From positions 1 to 19,844 of the forward strand of contig JAHFFM010000012.1 of NCBI GenBank assembly GCA_023247935.1: a DNA stretch of 19,844 nt, in the 5' to 3' direction. The notes under the pieces are model-generated. The model made no database searches and was not told the DNA's origin. It saw only the letters and a list, made by a program, of their open reading frames with translations. The position numbers and the translations under genes were made by a program. Source of the DNA: Candidatus Omnitrophota bacterium (GTDB taxonomy: Bacteria; Omnitrophota; Gorgyraeia; 2-02-FULL-51-18). Each line of letters begins with the position of its first letter. The stretch's first letter is position 1. Below, piece after piece: positions 1-7,708 of the stretch.

Positions 1-3000
1 AATGTTGTCAAATCTGAAAAAGTCTTATTCGTCAGCGTCTGCGTATCCGTGTCTCCGACAACAGCTCCTGTGGGAGGAGTTTTGCCTGCCCAAGTGGTCA
101 GATCCGGATCATAGGCCTGAACGTCTGATCCAATTTCAAGTCCAAGATTATCCCGTGCGGTGATTTCATCGGAGGCTCCGGTACCGCCATCGGCAACAGC
201 TACGTCTGTGCCGCTTGAAATATAAAGGGTTCCTGTGGTCGCCGGAATAGTAACCGTGAAGTCGGATGTGCCGCCATAAGCGGTGGTCAAAGTGATTTCA
301 CCGGCATTGTCGGCTCCGGTGCCTTCGAATTGGAGGACGTTTCCGGCGCTACCGTCAAACGCAGGGCCGCTCGTAACATCACCAACGGCGGTGATGTCGC
401 CTGCCGAGGCAGACGATACCCAATTCGTTCCATCCGATGTCAACACGTTGCCGGAGGTGCTGGCGGTTGCAGGGAACGTGGCTGTGGTCCATGTCGGAGC
501 TCCGGCACCGGCAGACCTGAGCAATTGACCGGCAGAACCAACCGCTGACAATTCAAAGCTGTCTGCGTCCGAATAAACCATGGCGCCATTCGAAGCAGTG
601 ATGGATTTGTTAGTGCCGCCGTCGGCGAGGGTAACATCGGTCCCGCCCGGATTGTAATAATCTGTACCAGCAGCGGCGATGGAAAGAACGCCCGTAGTCG
701 TAGTATTTTTCAAAAGACCCGTTGCCAAAGAACCTAATGCCTGCTCATTGGTCAATGTTCCATTGGCCGTTTGCGTGATGTAAGTTGCATCCGAGGGGGC
801 AGGAGCCGTAGAACTGACTAAATCCACATAGGCGCCATTATGTTCAGACACTTTAAATTTGTTGGCAGTCGCGTCAAAATAAATACGTCCTCTATCCGTC
901 CCGGAAGTAGTGGGCGCGGACATTTCCCTGAAAGTCATGGCTCCGCTCATATCCAACGCGGTGGTTGGATCATTGAGCCCAAAACCCACACGAGAATTTG
1001 TCGTGTCTACATCCAGTGCCGGCGTCGTAGAACCGTTGGGCTGAACTTGAAAAGCGGTCGTGGAATCCACGCTGGATTTAAATAAAATCGTACCATTGTC
1101 ATTGAAAGAAGCAAACGATGTGCCGGCGTCCTGAATATGGAAATCACCCACGCTTTCCAAATCAAATACGATATCTCCGACATCGGCTGACTGGGAAGTG
1201 ACTTTCAAGGGCCCGGCTGTGGAACCCGAGGCTGTACCCGCTTCTAAAATATATTGGGTTCCCGTACCACTCGTGGCGGCCGCGCTTTCACTAAAAGAAA
1301 AAGCTGTTTTGGCATCCGACGTCAGAGCCCAATTCCAAGCTTGCGCATGATTCCCATTTGAAATGGAATTTGCGCCTGCCGCATTCGTGATCGCGGATAA
1401 CGAAGAACCGGAACCCGTGCCGCAGCCCTGATCCGTGGAATTACAAACAACTTTCCAGACCCCATTCTCATAGATATTGAATTTTCCTGAAGAATCCACA
1501 AGCAAAGCTCCGTTCACACCCGCTGGAGAAGCGCCGGAAGATTTATCGAGAACTAACAGGTCAGGCGTGGCAGATCCGCCGCCGCCATTGGCCGCGCCAA
1601 CAATCACGTTCGCGGTAGCCCCTGTTCCTGCAGGTTGAAAAATAAGATTTCCGGACGCATTAGTTATCGAAGCCCCACCTCCAAGAGTAAGGCTGGTAAC
1701 ACCTGACGCGGTCAAAGCCGTATCCGACGCAGCAACCGTCAAAGTATTGGACGCGGAATCCAAAGTCAAACCCAATCCGCCTCCTGAGGACAAAGTCACC
1801 GCCCCGGCGCCTGTATAAGCCTGTGTCGCACCCACAGACATGCCCGCGGATCCGGTGATTTGCGAGGAAAATGTTTTTGCGCCTGCGAAAGTTTGCACAC
1901 CGGTGCTGACAACACCTGAATTACTACCGGAAGCGTCGCTCACTCCAATGTCACCCGCTGCCGATAACGTAATCGGCGCCGTCGCTGAAACAGCCAGAGT
2001 TCCATCCGCATCCGGAACCGTAAGAGTTCTCACCGTATTCGTAGTCAATCCATCCACTTCAAAACGAACTTCTTTGGTCGGGTCTACAGAACCTTCCACA
2101 ATAGAAGTTGTATCAACTACAGGAAGACCCGCCCCACTCGAAGCAATCGTAATTGTCCCATTTCCATTAGTGATGTTGACGCCGGAACCGGCTGTTAAAT
2201 TTGCAACCACATAGGTGCCGTCTGTTTTACCGATTAAAAGTTTTCCATCATCCGGCGCGGTGGTGGTTTGTGTACCACCTTTGGCGATGGGCACCGTATT
2301 TAATCCAATGTCTCCAGCCGCTGAAAGAGTGACGGGGGTGGTTGCTGAGACGGCAACGGTACCGGTTGCATCTGGAAATGAAATTGTTTTTGCTGTCGTA
2401 AATGCCGTTTGAAAAGTTCCATCGACACCTGTAGTTCCGGTCACATCGAATTTCAATCTCTTAGTGGCGTCCACACTGTCGACGACAAAAGTACTGGCAT
2501 CCACCAAGGATTTATTGGTTAACGTTTGTGTATCTGTTGTGCCGAGAACCGTTCCGGTAGGAGTCACTTTGGCAGCCCAAAGATCAAGATCTGCGTCCCA
2601 AGCTTCGACATCCGTGCCGATGGCAAGGCCGAGATTTGTTCTGGCAACAGCAGACGTAGAAGCGCCCGTACCACCATCCGCGACGGCAACATCCGTGCCG
2701 CCTGTCACATAAATCGTTCCATCCAAATCTTGCACGGTTAAAACTCTTGTCGCTCCCGTAGTCAATCCATCCACTTCAAAACGAACTTCTTTGGTCGGGT
2801 CTACAGAACCTTCCACAATAGAAGTTGTATCAACTACAGGAAGACCCGCCCCACTCGAAGCAATCGTAATTGTCCCATTTCCATTAGTGATGTTGACGCC
2901 GGAACCGGCTGTTAAATTTGCAACCACATAGGTGCCGTCTGTTTTACCGATTAAAAGTTTTCCATCATCCGGCGCGGTGGTGGTTTGTGTACCACCTTTG

Positions 3001-4067
3001 GCGATGGGCACCGTATTTAATCCAATGTCTCCAGCCGCTGAAAGAGTGACGGGGGTGGTTGCTGAGACGGCAACGGTACCGGTTGCATCTGGAAATGAAA
3101 TTGTTTTTGCTGTCGTAAATGCCGTTTGAAAAGTTCCATCGACACCTGTAGTTCCGGTCACATCGAATTTCAATCTCTTAGTGGCGTCCACACTGTCGAC
3201 GACAAAAGTACTGGCATCCACCAAGGATTTATTGGTTAACGTTTGTGTATCTGTTGTGCCGAGAACCGTTCCGGTAGGAGTCACTTTGGCAGCCCAAAGA
3301 TCAAGATCTGCGTCCCAAGCTTCGACATCCGTGCCGATGGCAAGGCCGAGATTTGTTCTGGCAACAGCAGACGTAGAAGCGCCCGTACCACCATCCGCGA
3401 CGGCAACATCCGTGCCGCCTGTCACATAAATCGTTCCATCCAAATCTTGCACGGTTAAAACTCTTGTCGCTCCCGTAGTCAATCCATCCACTTCCATGCG
3501 AACTTCTTTGGTGGGATCAACGGAACCTTCGACTAAAGAGGTGGTGTCGACGGCGGGGAAAGAACTTCCTCCTCCCCCGGCAACCCAAGTTAAATTTCCC
3601 GCGCCATCATTCCTCAAAAAAGTTCCCGCGGCCCCTTGAACTGATGGCCAGGAATAACTGATTCCCTTTATTTCGGCGAGGTCACCCGCAAAAATTTTTG
3701 TGATATACAAATTGTTCCAAAATTTGGTAGAAGTTCCAAGATTATGCGTTGCGTCGATGCTGGGTATGACATTAGAACCTGCCACCAATCCGCCATCAAA
3801 ATAAGAAGCGCCATCCACTTCCAAAACACCGGTCACATGCAAATCATCGTTGGACGTAGCGTTACTATTCACTCCAGTACCGTCGCCAATCTGAACATTG
3901 CCTCCGGTGCCTGGCACTATAACGAGATCTTCACCATCTACCGTGGTGATGTCGACAGGCACTCCATCAAACTCAAGAGTTCCGGCGAAAGCGGGCGTAG
4001 GCTTAATATAGGATAGAGTGAACGTGAGAATTAAAATTAACGAACCTAATCGATTTGCCTTACTCAT
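1..4067 (-). CDS. Giant exported tail-fibre-like repeat protein (3' end outside window)
   Basis: The frame opens at ATG 4067 and stays open to the window edge, giving at least 1355 residues with the C-terminus missing. Residues 1-28 form a signal peptide (basic start, hydrophobic LILILTFTLSY, then PAFA before GTL). The mature part is low in Cys and rich in Gly, Thr, Ala, Ser, Asp and Val. It contains motifs common in phage tail fibres and bacterial adhesins: HNLGTSTKFWNNLY near residue 100, VADGGTGAS followed by ARxNLGL, TDTQTLTNK, and SRVGFGLNDPTTALDMSG further on. The VADGGTGAS...TLTNK module appears three times, twice in an exact duplication and once more at the window edge. The GKFNIYENGVWK-type segments resemble proteins that end in an S74 intramolecular chaperone, but that end is not visible. 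A surface or secreted role is inferred from the signal peptide, the repeats and the neighbouring secretion operon. AAAGG five bases before ATG is a reasonable ribosome site. No enzymatic function is assigned. Confidence 0.85.
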   Translation of the reverse strand, partial: MSKANRLGSLILILTFTLSYIKPTPAFAGTLEFDGVPVDITTVDGEDLVIVPGTGGNVQIGDGTGVNSNATSNDDLHVTGVLEVDGASYFDGGLVAGSNVIPSIDATHNLGTSTKFWNNLYITKIFAGDLAEIKGISYSWPSVQGAAGTFLRNDGAGNLTWVAGGGGSSFPAVDTTSLVEGSVDPTKEVRMEVDGLTTGATRVLTVQDLDGTIYVTGGTDVAVADGGTGASTSAVARTNLGLAIGTDVEAWDADLDLWAAKVTPTGTVLGTTDTQTLTNKSLVDASTFVVDSVDATKRLKFDVTGTTGVDGTFQTAFTTAKTISFPDATGTVAVSATTPVTLSAAGDIGLNTVPIAKGGTQTTTAPDDGKLLIGKTDGTYVVANLTAGSGVNITNGNGTITIASSGAGLPVVDTTSIVEGSVDPTKEVRFEVDGLTTGATRVLTVQDLDGTIYVTGGTDVAVADGGTGASTSAVARTNLGLAIGTDVEAWDADLDLWAAKVTPTGTVLGTTDTQTLTNKSLVDASTFVVDSVDATKRLKFDVTGTTGVDGTFQTAFTTAKTISFPDATGTVAVSATTPVTLSAAGDIGLNTVPIAKGGTQTTTAPDDGKLLIGKTDGTYVVANLTAGSGVNITNGNGTITIASSGAGLPVVDTTSIVEGSVDPTKEVRFEVDGLTTNTVRTLTVPDADGTLAVSATAPITLSAAGDIGVSDASGSNSGVVSTGVQTFAGAKTFSSQITGSAGMSVGATQAYTGAGAVTLSSGGGLGLTLDSASNTLTVAASDTALTASGVTSLTLGGGASITNASGNLIFQPAGTGATANVIVGAANGGGGSATPDLLVLDKSSGASPAGVNGALLVDSSGKFNIYENGVWKVVCNSTDQGCGTGSGSSLSAITNAAGANSISNGNHAQAWNWALTSDAKTAFSFSESAAATSGTGTQYILEAGTASGSTAGPLKVTSQSADVGDIVFDLESVGDFHIQDAGTSFASFNDNGTILFKSSVDSTTAFQVQPNGSTTPALDVDTTNSRVGFGLNDPTTALDMSGAMTFREMSAPTTSGTDRGRIYFDATANKFKVSEHNGAYVDLVSSTAPAPSDATYITQTANGTLTNEQALGSLATGLLKNTTTTGVLSIAAAGTDYYNPGGTDVTLADGGTNKSITASNGAMVYSDADSFELSAVGSAGQLLRSAGAGAPTWTTATFPATASTSGNVLTSDGTNWVSSASAGDITAVGDVTSGPAFDGSAGNVLQFEGTGADNAGEITLTTAYGGTSDFTVTIPATTGTLYISSGTDVAVADGGTGASDEITARDNLGLEIGSDVQAYDPDLTTWAGKTPPTGAVVGDTDTQTLTNKTFSDLTT
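2041..2757 (-). repeat. 717-bp tandem repeat inside the surface gene, downstream copy
   Basis: This copy matches 2758-3474 base for base as read by eye. The period is 717 bp, or 239 codons, so the frame is preserved. The match at offset 717 runs from about 2040 to 2777. The last 20 bases are shared with a third, diverged start at 3475-3494, which could have served as the recombination homology. Confidence 0.93.
2758..3474 (-). repeat. 717-bp tandem repeat inside the surface gene, upstream copy
   Basis: This is the partner of the copy at 2041-2757 and is translated first, covering roughly residues 198-437. Each unit encodes one VADGGTGAS/NLGL/TLTNK module, a VDATKRLKFDV segment, a FPDATGTVAVSATTP segment and a VDTTSIVEGSVDPTKEVRFEVDG segment. 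The absence of silent differences implies a very recent duplication, active gene conversion, or an assembly error. Confidence 0.93.
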
Positions 4068-4096
4068 AGAAACCTTTAATGTTACTTTTTGCCGTA

Positions 4097-4116
4097 GGAA
4101 GGATTTTCACCTTTCC
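4097..4116 (-). promoter_or_regulatory. Stem-loop in the 5' leader of the surface gene
   Basis: GGAAGG (4097-4102) can pair with CCTTTCC (4110-4116) around a 7-nt loop, with one bulged base. The hairpin lies about 30 nt before the start codon and within the predicted transcript. It is not followed by a T-run in the gene's direction, so it is more likely a leader structure than a terminator. It does not match a riboswitch class that I can identify. Confidence 0.35.
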
Positions 4117-4129
4117 ATACCTGGTTAGT

Positions 4130-4158
4130 ATTATCCATTTAAGTTCACTATAAGTAAA
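4130..4158 (-). promoter_or_regulatory. Candidate sigma70-type promoter for the surface protein gene
   Basis: On the minus strand TTTACT (4158-4153) is followed by a 17-nt spacer and GATAAT (4135-4130). These match the -35 and -10 consensus at 4/6 and 5/6. The predicted start near 4122 gives a leader of about 55 nt before ATG 4067. The region is strongly AT-rich, unlike the flanking genes. The assignment is by pattern only. Confidence 0.5.
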
Positions 4159-4266
4159 TATACTATAATAATCGTATTTTTTCTATGTTTGTTTTATTAA
4201 AATAATATAATTTAATATAATTGATTAAATTTGATAAGTAAATAGTGCAAAAATTTAGATTACTTT

Positions 4267-4722
4267 TCACCATTTAGAAGGCATTTGTCCTTTGGCTTTA
4301 CCCCACTTCTCGTCCAACTCTTTATCCCAATCAATCACAATTTTAGCTTTGTCCGTCCAATAAACCCAGCCCCCATCATCCGGCAAGGTCTCCGTAGAGA
4401 CCATGTTATCTACCTGATTATTGCCTGAGGCTCCCGAGATAAATTCCACTGGAATTTGTTCCAAATATGGTTTCTCTATCCCCGCGTCATTATAGGTAAC
4501 CTCTGTCAATTCCATAAAATCCTTGGGATAGTGTCCCTCCTTGGCTCGAAACAGGCTTAAACGAGTTCGAAGTGTATTTAGGTTCGTTTTACTGGATGCA
4601 AGCTTAGCTTCCGCGTCAAATCCTATGAAATTAGGAATCAAAGTAGCTGCCAAAATAGCAATAATGGAAATGACGATTAGCAGTTCAAGTAGAGTGAAGC
4701 CCATTTTGGACAGTCTATTCAT
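4267..4722 (-). CDS. Type II secretion major-pseudopilin-like protein (GspG-like)
   Basis: A 151-residue protein with a class III prepilin signal: a 7-residue leader MNRLSKM, Gly at -1, then the mature N-terminus FTLLELLIVISIIAILAATLIP with the conserved Glu at mature position 5. The hydrophobic helix anchors it in the inner membrane before assembly. After cleavage it would be expected to form the pseudopilus. The globular part has the KEGHYPKDFMEL and IPVEF segments typical of GspG-type pilins and ends with GGWVYWTDKAKIVIDW. It lacks an obvious calcium-site DPWG motif and a C-terminal disulphide pair. It follows gspE after 25 nt and is the last gene of the secretion operon. No prepilin peptidase is encoded in this window, so processing must rely on one elsewhere. 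Its exact class (GspG or a type IVa pilin) is less sure than the family. Confidence 0.9.
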   Translation of the reverse strand: MNRLSKMGFTLLELLIVISIIAILAATLIPNFIGFDAEAKLASSKTNLNTLRTRLSLFRAKEGHYPKDFMELTEVTYNDAGIEKPYLEQIPVEFISGASGNNQVDNMVSTETLPDDGGWVYWTDKAKIVIDWDKELDEKWGKAKGQMPSKW

Positions 4723-4747
4723 AGCATTAACCCTTTATCCTTTTTCA

Positions 4748-6448
4748 TTAAATTTCTTCCGTAACCCTCAATATTTCACTCACCGAAGTGATGCCTTTGA
4801 CAATCTTTTCAATGCCCGCCTGCCGAAGCGTGATCATACCGGCTTTAGATGCTTCTTCCATGATCAAAGAAGCCGGGGACTTTTTGGTAATCAAATCGCG
4901 TACTCGATCGTTAGGCACAAGCAATTCATAAATTCCACTGCGGCCCGCATAACCATAATTTTTGCATTTAGGGCAACCTGTCTCTTTATAAAAAACGATA
5001 TTCTGCGTTGTTTTGTCTTCCACTCCCAATTGAACCAAAAGCTCTTTGGATGGTTTATATTCAAGCTTGCAGGTGGAACAAAGGGTGCGTATCAAACGCT
5101 GCGCCAAAATCGCAATCACCGAAGATGAAACTAAAAAAGGTTCCACACCCATATCAATCAATCTCGCAGCGGCTGAGGGCGCGTCATTGGTATGTAAAGT
5201 GGAAAGTACTAAATGACCGGTTAACGCGGCGTGAATCGCGATATCCGCCGTTTCCTTATCGCGAATTTCACCGATCATGATAATGTCCGGGTCTTGGCGG
5301 ACGATAGACCTCAGTCCCAGGGCAAACGTCAGCCCCGCCTTGACATTGATTTGCGACTGTCTTACATTTGAAATTTCATATTCCACCGGGTCTTCCAGGG
5401 TAATGATATTTTTTTCCGCGGAATTTAATTCCGAAAGCGCCGAATAAAGCGCCGTAGTTTTGCCGCTTCCCGTGGGTCCGGTGACAAGAATCATCCCGTA
5501 AGGTTTTCGGATCAGTTTCCGGAATACCTCCAGGTTTTTTGGCGCGAAACCCAAGTCCTCCATTCTTAAAAGTCCGGCGGAACGGTCTAAAATACGCATC
5601 ACCATGTTTTCGCCATAAATAGAAGGAAACGTGGATACGCGCAAATCCACTTCTCGCTGCGCGACATGCGCCCGAAACCGTCCATCCTGAGGCAAGCGCT
5701 TTTCGGCAATATCCATGTCCGCCATGATTTTGATTCTTGAGAGAATAGCGGCCTGCTCTTCAAAAGGAATCGGCGGCATCGTATGCAAAACGCCGTCCAC
5801 GCGAAAACGGCAGACGAATTTCTTTTTTTCAGGCTCCAAATGAATGTCCGAAGCGCCCATCTCCACTGCTTTTTCCACAATCTGATTCACGCGCTCAATC
5901 ACCGGCCTTAAATTGGCTTGCTGCTCCATCGTGGGAGAAGGACCCAGCAATGTCTCCGCGGGAATTAATTTTCCGCCCAATGTCGCGGACGATTTAAAAA
6001 CATCGCTTTTACCCGGACTGGCTTGTTTTTCCAGCGCCTTTCGAATATCGCTGGCGCAGGCAAACACGGGCCTCACGCGCATTCTGCAAGCAGCCTGAAT
6101 TTGGTCCACAACGTTCACGTCCAACGCGTTTGTCATGGCCACCGTCAACGTATTTTGAGAAATAAAAACCGGAATCAGTGTATTTTTTTCGCAAATTTCG
6201 CGGGAAACCAATTCCATCGCCTGGGTCTCAACCGGTATTTCTTTCAAATCCACAAATCCGAAACCAAGCTGCTCACTCAAAGCCCTGGCAATCTTTTCTT
6301 CCGTGAGCACACCCCGACCCACAAGGATTTCGCCAAAAAACCGGCCGGTTACACCCTGCTCGCTCAGCGCGTCCTCAAGCTGGGCTGGCGTAATCAAGCC
6401 TCTATCAATCAGAATCTGCCCTAATTTTCGTTGGTCAATGCCAGGCAA
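4748..6448 (-). CDS. gspE: Type II secretion / type IV pilus assembly ATPase GspE
   Basis: A 566-residue hexameric cytoplasmic ATPase that powers pseudopilus or pilus extension. The N-terminus (about 10-60) reads LGQILIDRGLIT...FFGEILVGRGVLTEEKI, the paired motif of MshEN domains, which in other proteins bind cyclic di-GMP. Later come Walker A GPTGSGKT (324-331), the Asp box TLEDPVEYE (350-358), Walker B with GEIRD (393-397), and the His box GHLVLSTLHTND (411-422). The zinc-binding tetracysteine C457-x2-C460...C492-x2-C495 favours GspE/PilB over the retraction ATPase PilT. The start codon is TTG, preceded by a good AGGAG eight bases upstream. There is no nearby in-frame ATG. It lies 42 nt after gspF, with a hairpin in the gap. 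Confidence 0.96.
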   Translation of the reverse strand: MPGIDQRKLGQILIDRGLITPAQLEDALSEQGVTGRFFGEILVGRGVLTEEKIARALSEQLGFGFVDLKEIPVETQAMELVSREICEKNTLIPVFISQNTLTVAMTNALDVNVVDQIQAACRMRVRPVFACASDIRKALEKQASPGKSDVFKSSATLGGKLIPAETLLGPSPTMEQQANLRPVIERVNQIVEKAVEMGASDIHLEPEKKKFVCRFRVDGVLHTMPPIPFEEQAAILSRIKIMADMDIAEKRLPQDGRFRAHVAQREVDLRVSTFPSIYGENMVMRILDRSAGLLRMEDLGFAPKNLEVFRKLIRKPYGMILVTGPTGSGKTTALYSALSELNSAEKNIITLEDPVEYEISNVRQSQINVKAGLTFALGLRSIVRQDPDIIMIGEIRDKETADIAIHAALTGHLVLSTLHTNDAPSAAARLIDMGVEPFLVSSSVIAILAQRLIRTLCSTCKLEYKPSKELLVQLGVEDKTTQNIVFYKETGCPKCKNYGYAGRSGIYELLVPNDRVRDLITKKSPASLIMEEASKAGMITLRQAGIEKIVKGITSVSEILRVTEEI

Positions 6449-6468
6449 ATTAAAATCTCCTAAACAGC

Positions 6469-6498
6469 AAGGATGAGGATTCCCCCACCCTCATCCTT
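6469..6498 (-). promoter_or_regulatory. Intercistronic hairpin between gspF and gspE
   Basis: A 10-bp perfect stem (6469-6478 with 6489-6498) closes a 10-nt loop and includes the gspF stop codon. There is no T-run after it in the transcribed direction, and the gspE ribosome site follows at once. This suits an RNA processing, stability or coupling element, or a leaky attenuator, better than a full terminator. Confidence 0.5.
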
Positions 6499-7708
6499 TA
6501 AACACTTTCATCAAATTAAAGATCGGCAGCAGCACGGACAGCGCGATAAAAGCCACCATCAAACCCATCGACAAAAGCATGAACGGTTCCAGCAACGCCG
6601 TAAGATTTTTAATCGTATAATCAATTTCAGGCTCATAAAATTTTGAAACTTCCTCGAGCATCCTGTCAATGGAACCTGATTTTTCTCCGATGGCCACCAT
6701 TTGCACAACCATTGGAGAAAAAAGACCGCTTCTCCGGAAAGGTTCCACCAAAGGGCTGCCTGAAGCGATCGCCACGCGAATATCTTGAATCGCTTTTTGA
6801 ATCAAAACGTTGGAAATTGTTTTTTCAACCACGGCCAAAGCCTGCAAAATCGGAACACCGGAAGCCACCAGCGTGGAAAGAGTGCGTGTAAAACGGGACA
6901 CTTGGATCTTAGTGTACAGAGGGCCAAAAATGGGCACTTTTAAAAGTATCCGGTGAAAACGCAGCTTTCCGGGACCGGACGCCGTGTAACGGCGTAAAAA
7001 AATAAACCCGCCCACCACCACGACCAAAATCAAAATCCAAAATTTTCTTAAAATGTAGCTCGCAGACAGAACAATTATGGTCGGCAAGGGCAGAGAGGCT
7101 TCGGAGGCCTTAAACACCATCACGAATTTCGGAAGCACGCCCACCAAAATAAAATTAACGATTAAAAAAGACAAACCCACCAAAACAATCGGATAAGTCA
7201 TCGCCGACATGATTTTGGATTGAATTTCCATTTCCTGCGTGCCGAGCACGGCGACCCGGTCCAGCACTTCATCCATTAAGCCGCCGGTTTCACCCACGCG
7301 AACCATACTCACAAAAAGTTCCGAAAAAACCTTTGGATATTTGCCCAAAGCGTCCGACAAACTGGAACCGGCCTGCACCGATTGGCGGATATCCTCTAAA
7401 ATCACTTTAAATTTTTTATTGGTGGTTTGCTCGCAAATTGTGGTTAAAGCGGGTAGAAGCGGCATGCCTGAACGGATCAATGTCGAAAGCTGCCTGGAAA
7501 AGACAATGACTTCTTGCTTTTTCAGGCCTTGAAAACTTTCTGCTAAATTACTAAATGAAGAAACAGCCGCGGAAGGAGTGCGAATTTCAAGAATGGTATA
7601 GCCAAGTTTGTCGAGATTCGAAACAACGCTGGCCTCATTGTCCATGTCGAGCACGCCCGAGATCAGCTCGCCTTGGGGATTCCGGGCTCTATAATTGAAA
7701 GCCGTCAT
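6491..7708 (-). CDS. gspF: Type II secretion / type IV pilus inner-membrane platform protein GspF
   Basis: A 405-residue polytopic membrane protein, the usual family length, with two repeated GspF domains (about 66-190 and 268-392). Both halves carry FSRQLSTLIRSGMPLLPAL-type or FTRTLSTLVASGVPILQAL-type segments and the VGE/IGE-x-SG turns. Membrane segments are seen at about 168-195, 212-238 and 370-395. The protein anchors the GspE hexamer at the inner membrane and couples ATP hydrolysis to pilin addition. The start overlaps the secretin stop in an ATGA junction. No strong Shine-Dalgarno sequence is seen there, which implies translational coupling. Confidence 0.96.
   Translation of the reverse strand: MTAFNYRARNPQGELISGVLDMDNEASVVSNLDKLGYTILEIRTPSAAVSSFSNLAESFQGLKKQEVIVFSRQLSTLIRSGMPLLPALTTICEQTTNKKFKVILEDIRQSVQAGSSLSDALGKYPKVFSELFVSMVRVGETGGLMDEVLDRVAVLGTQEMEIQSKIMSAMTYPIVLVGLSFLIVNFILVGVLPKFVMVFKASEASLPLPTIIVLSASYILRKFWILILVVVVGGFIFLRRYTASGPGKLRFHRILLKVPIFGPLYTKIQVSRFTRTLSTLVASGVPILQALAVVEKTISNVLIQKAIQDIRVAIASGSPLVEPFRRSGLFSPMVVQMVAIGEKSGSIDRMLEEVSKFYEPEIDYTIKNLTALLEPFMLLSMGLMVAFIALSVLLPIFNLMKVFKG

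Noticed and set aside
2041..3474. CRISPR or satellite array
   Set aside because: There are only two long in-frame coding copies with no spacers.
283..4016. Several plus-strand open frames of 60-120 codons
   Set aside because: They are antisense to the surface repeat gene, and identical pairs arise only from the 717-bp duplication.
4068..4122. Cyclic di-GMP or cobalamin riboswitch in the surface-gene leader
   Set aside because: Only one short hairpin is present, and the conserved core sequences of those classes are absent.
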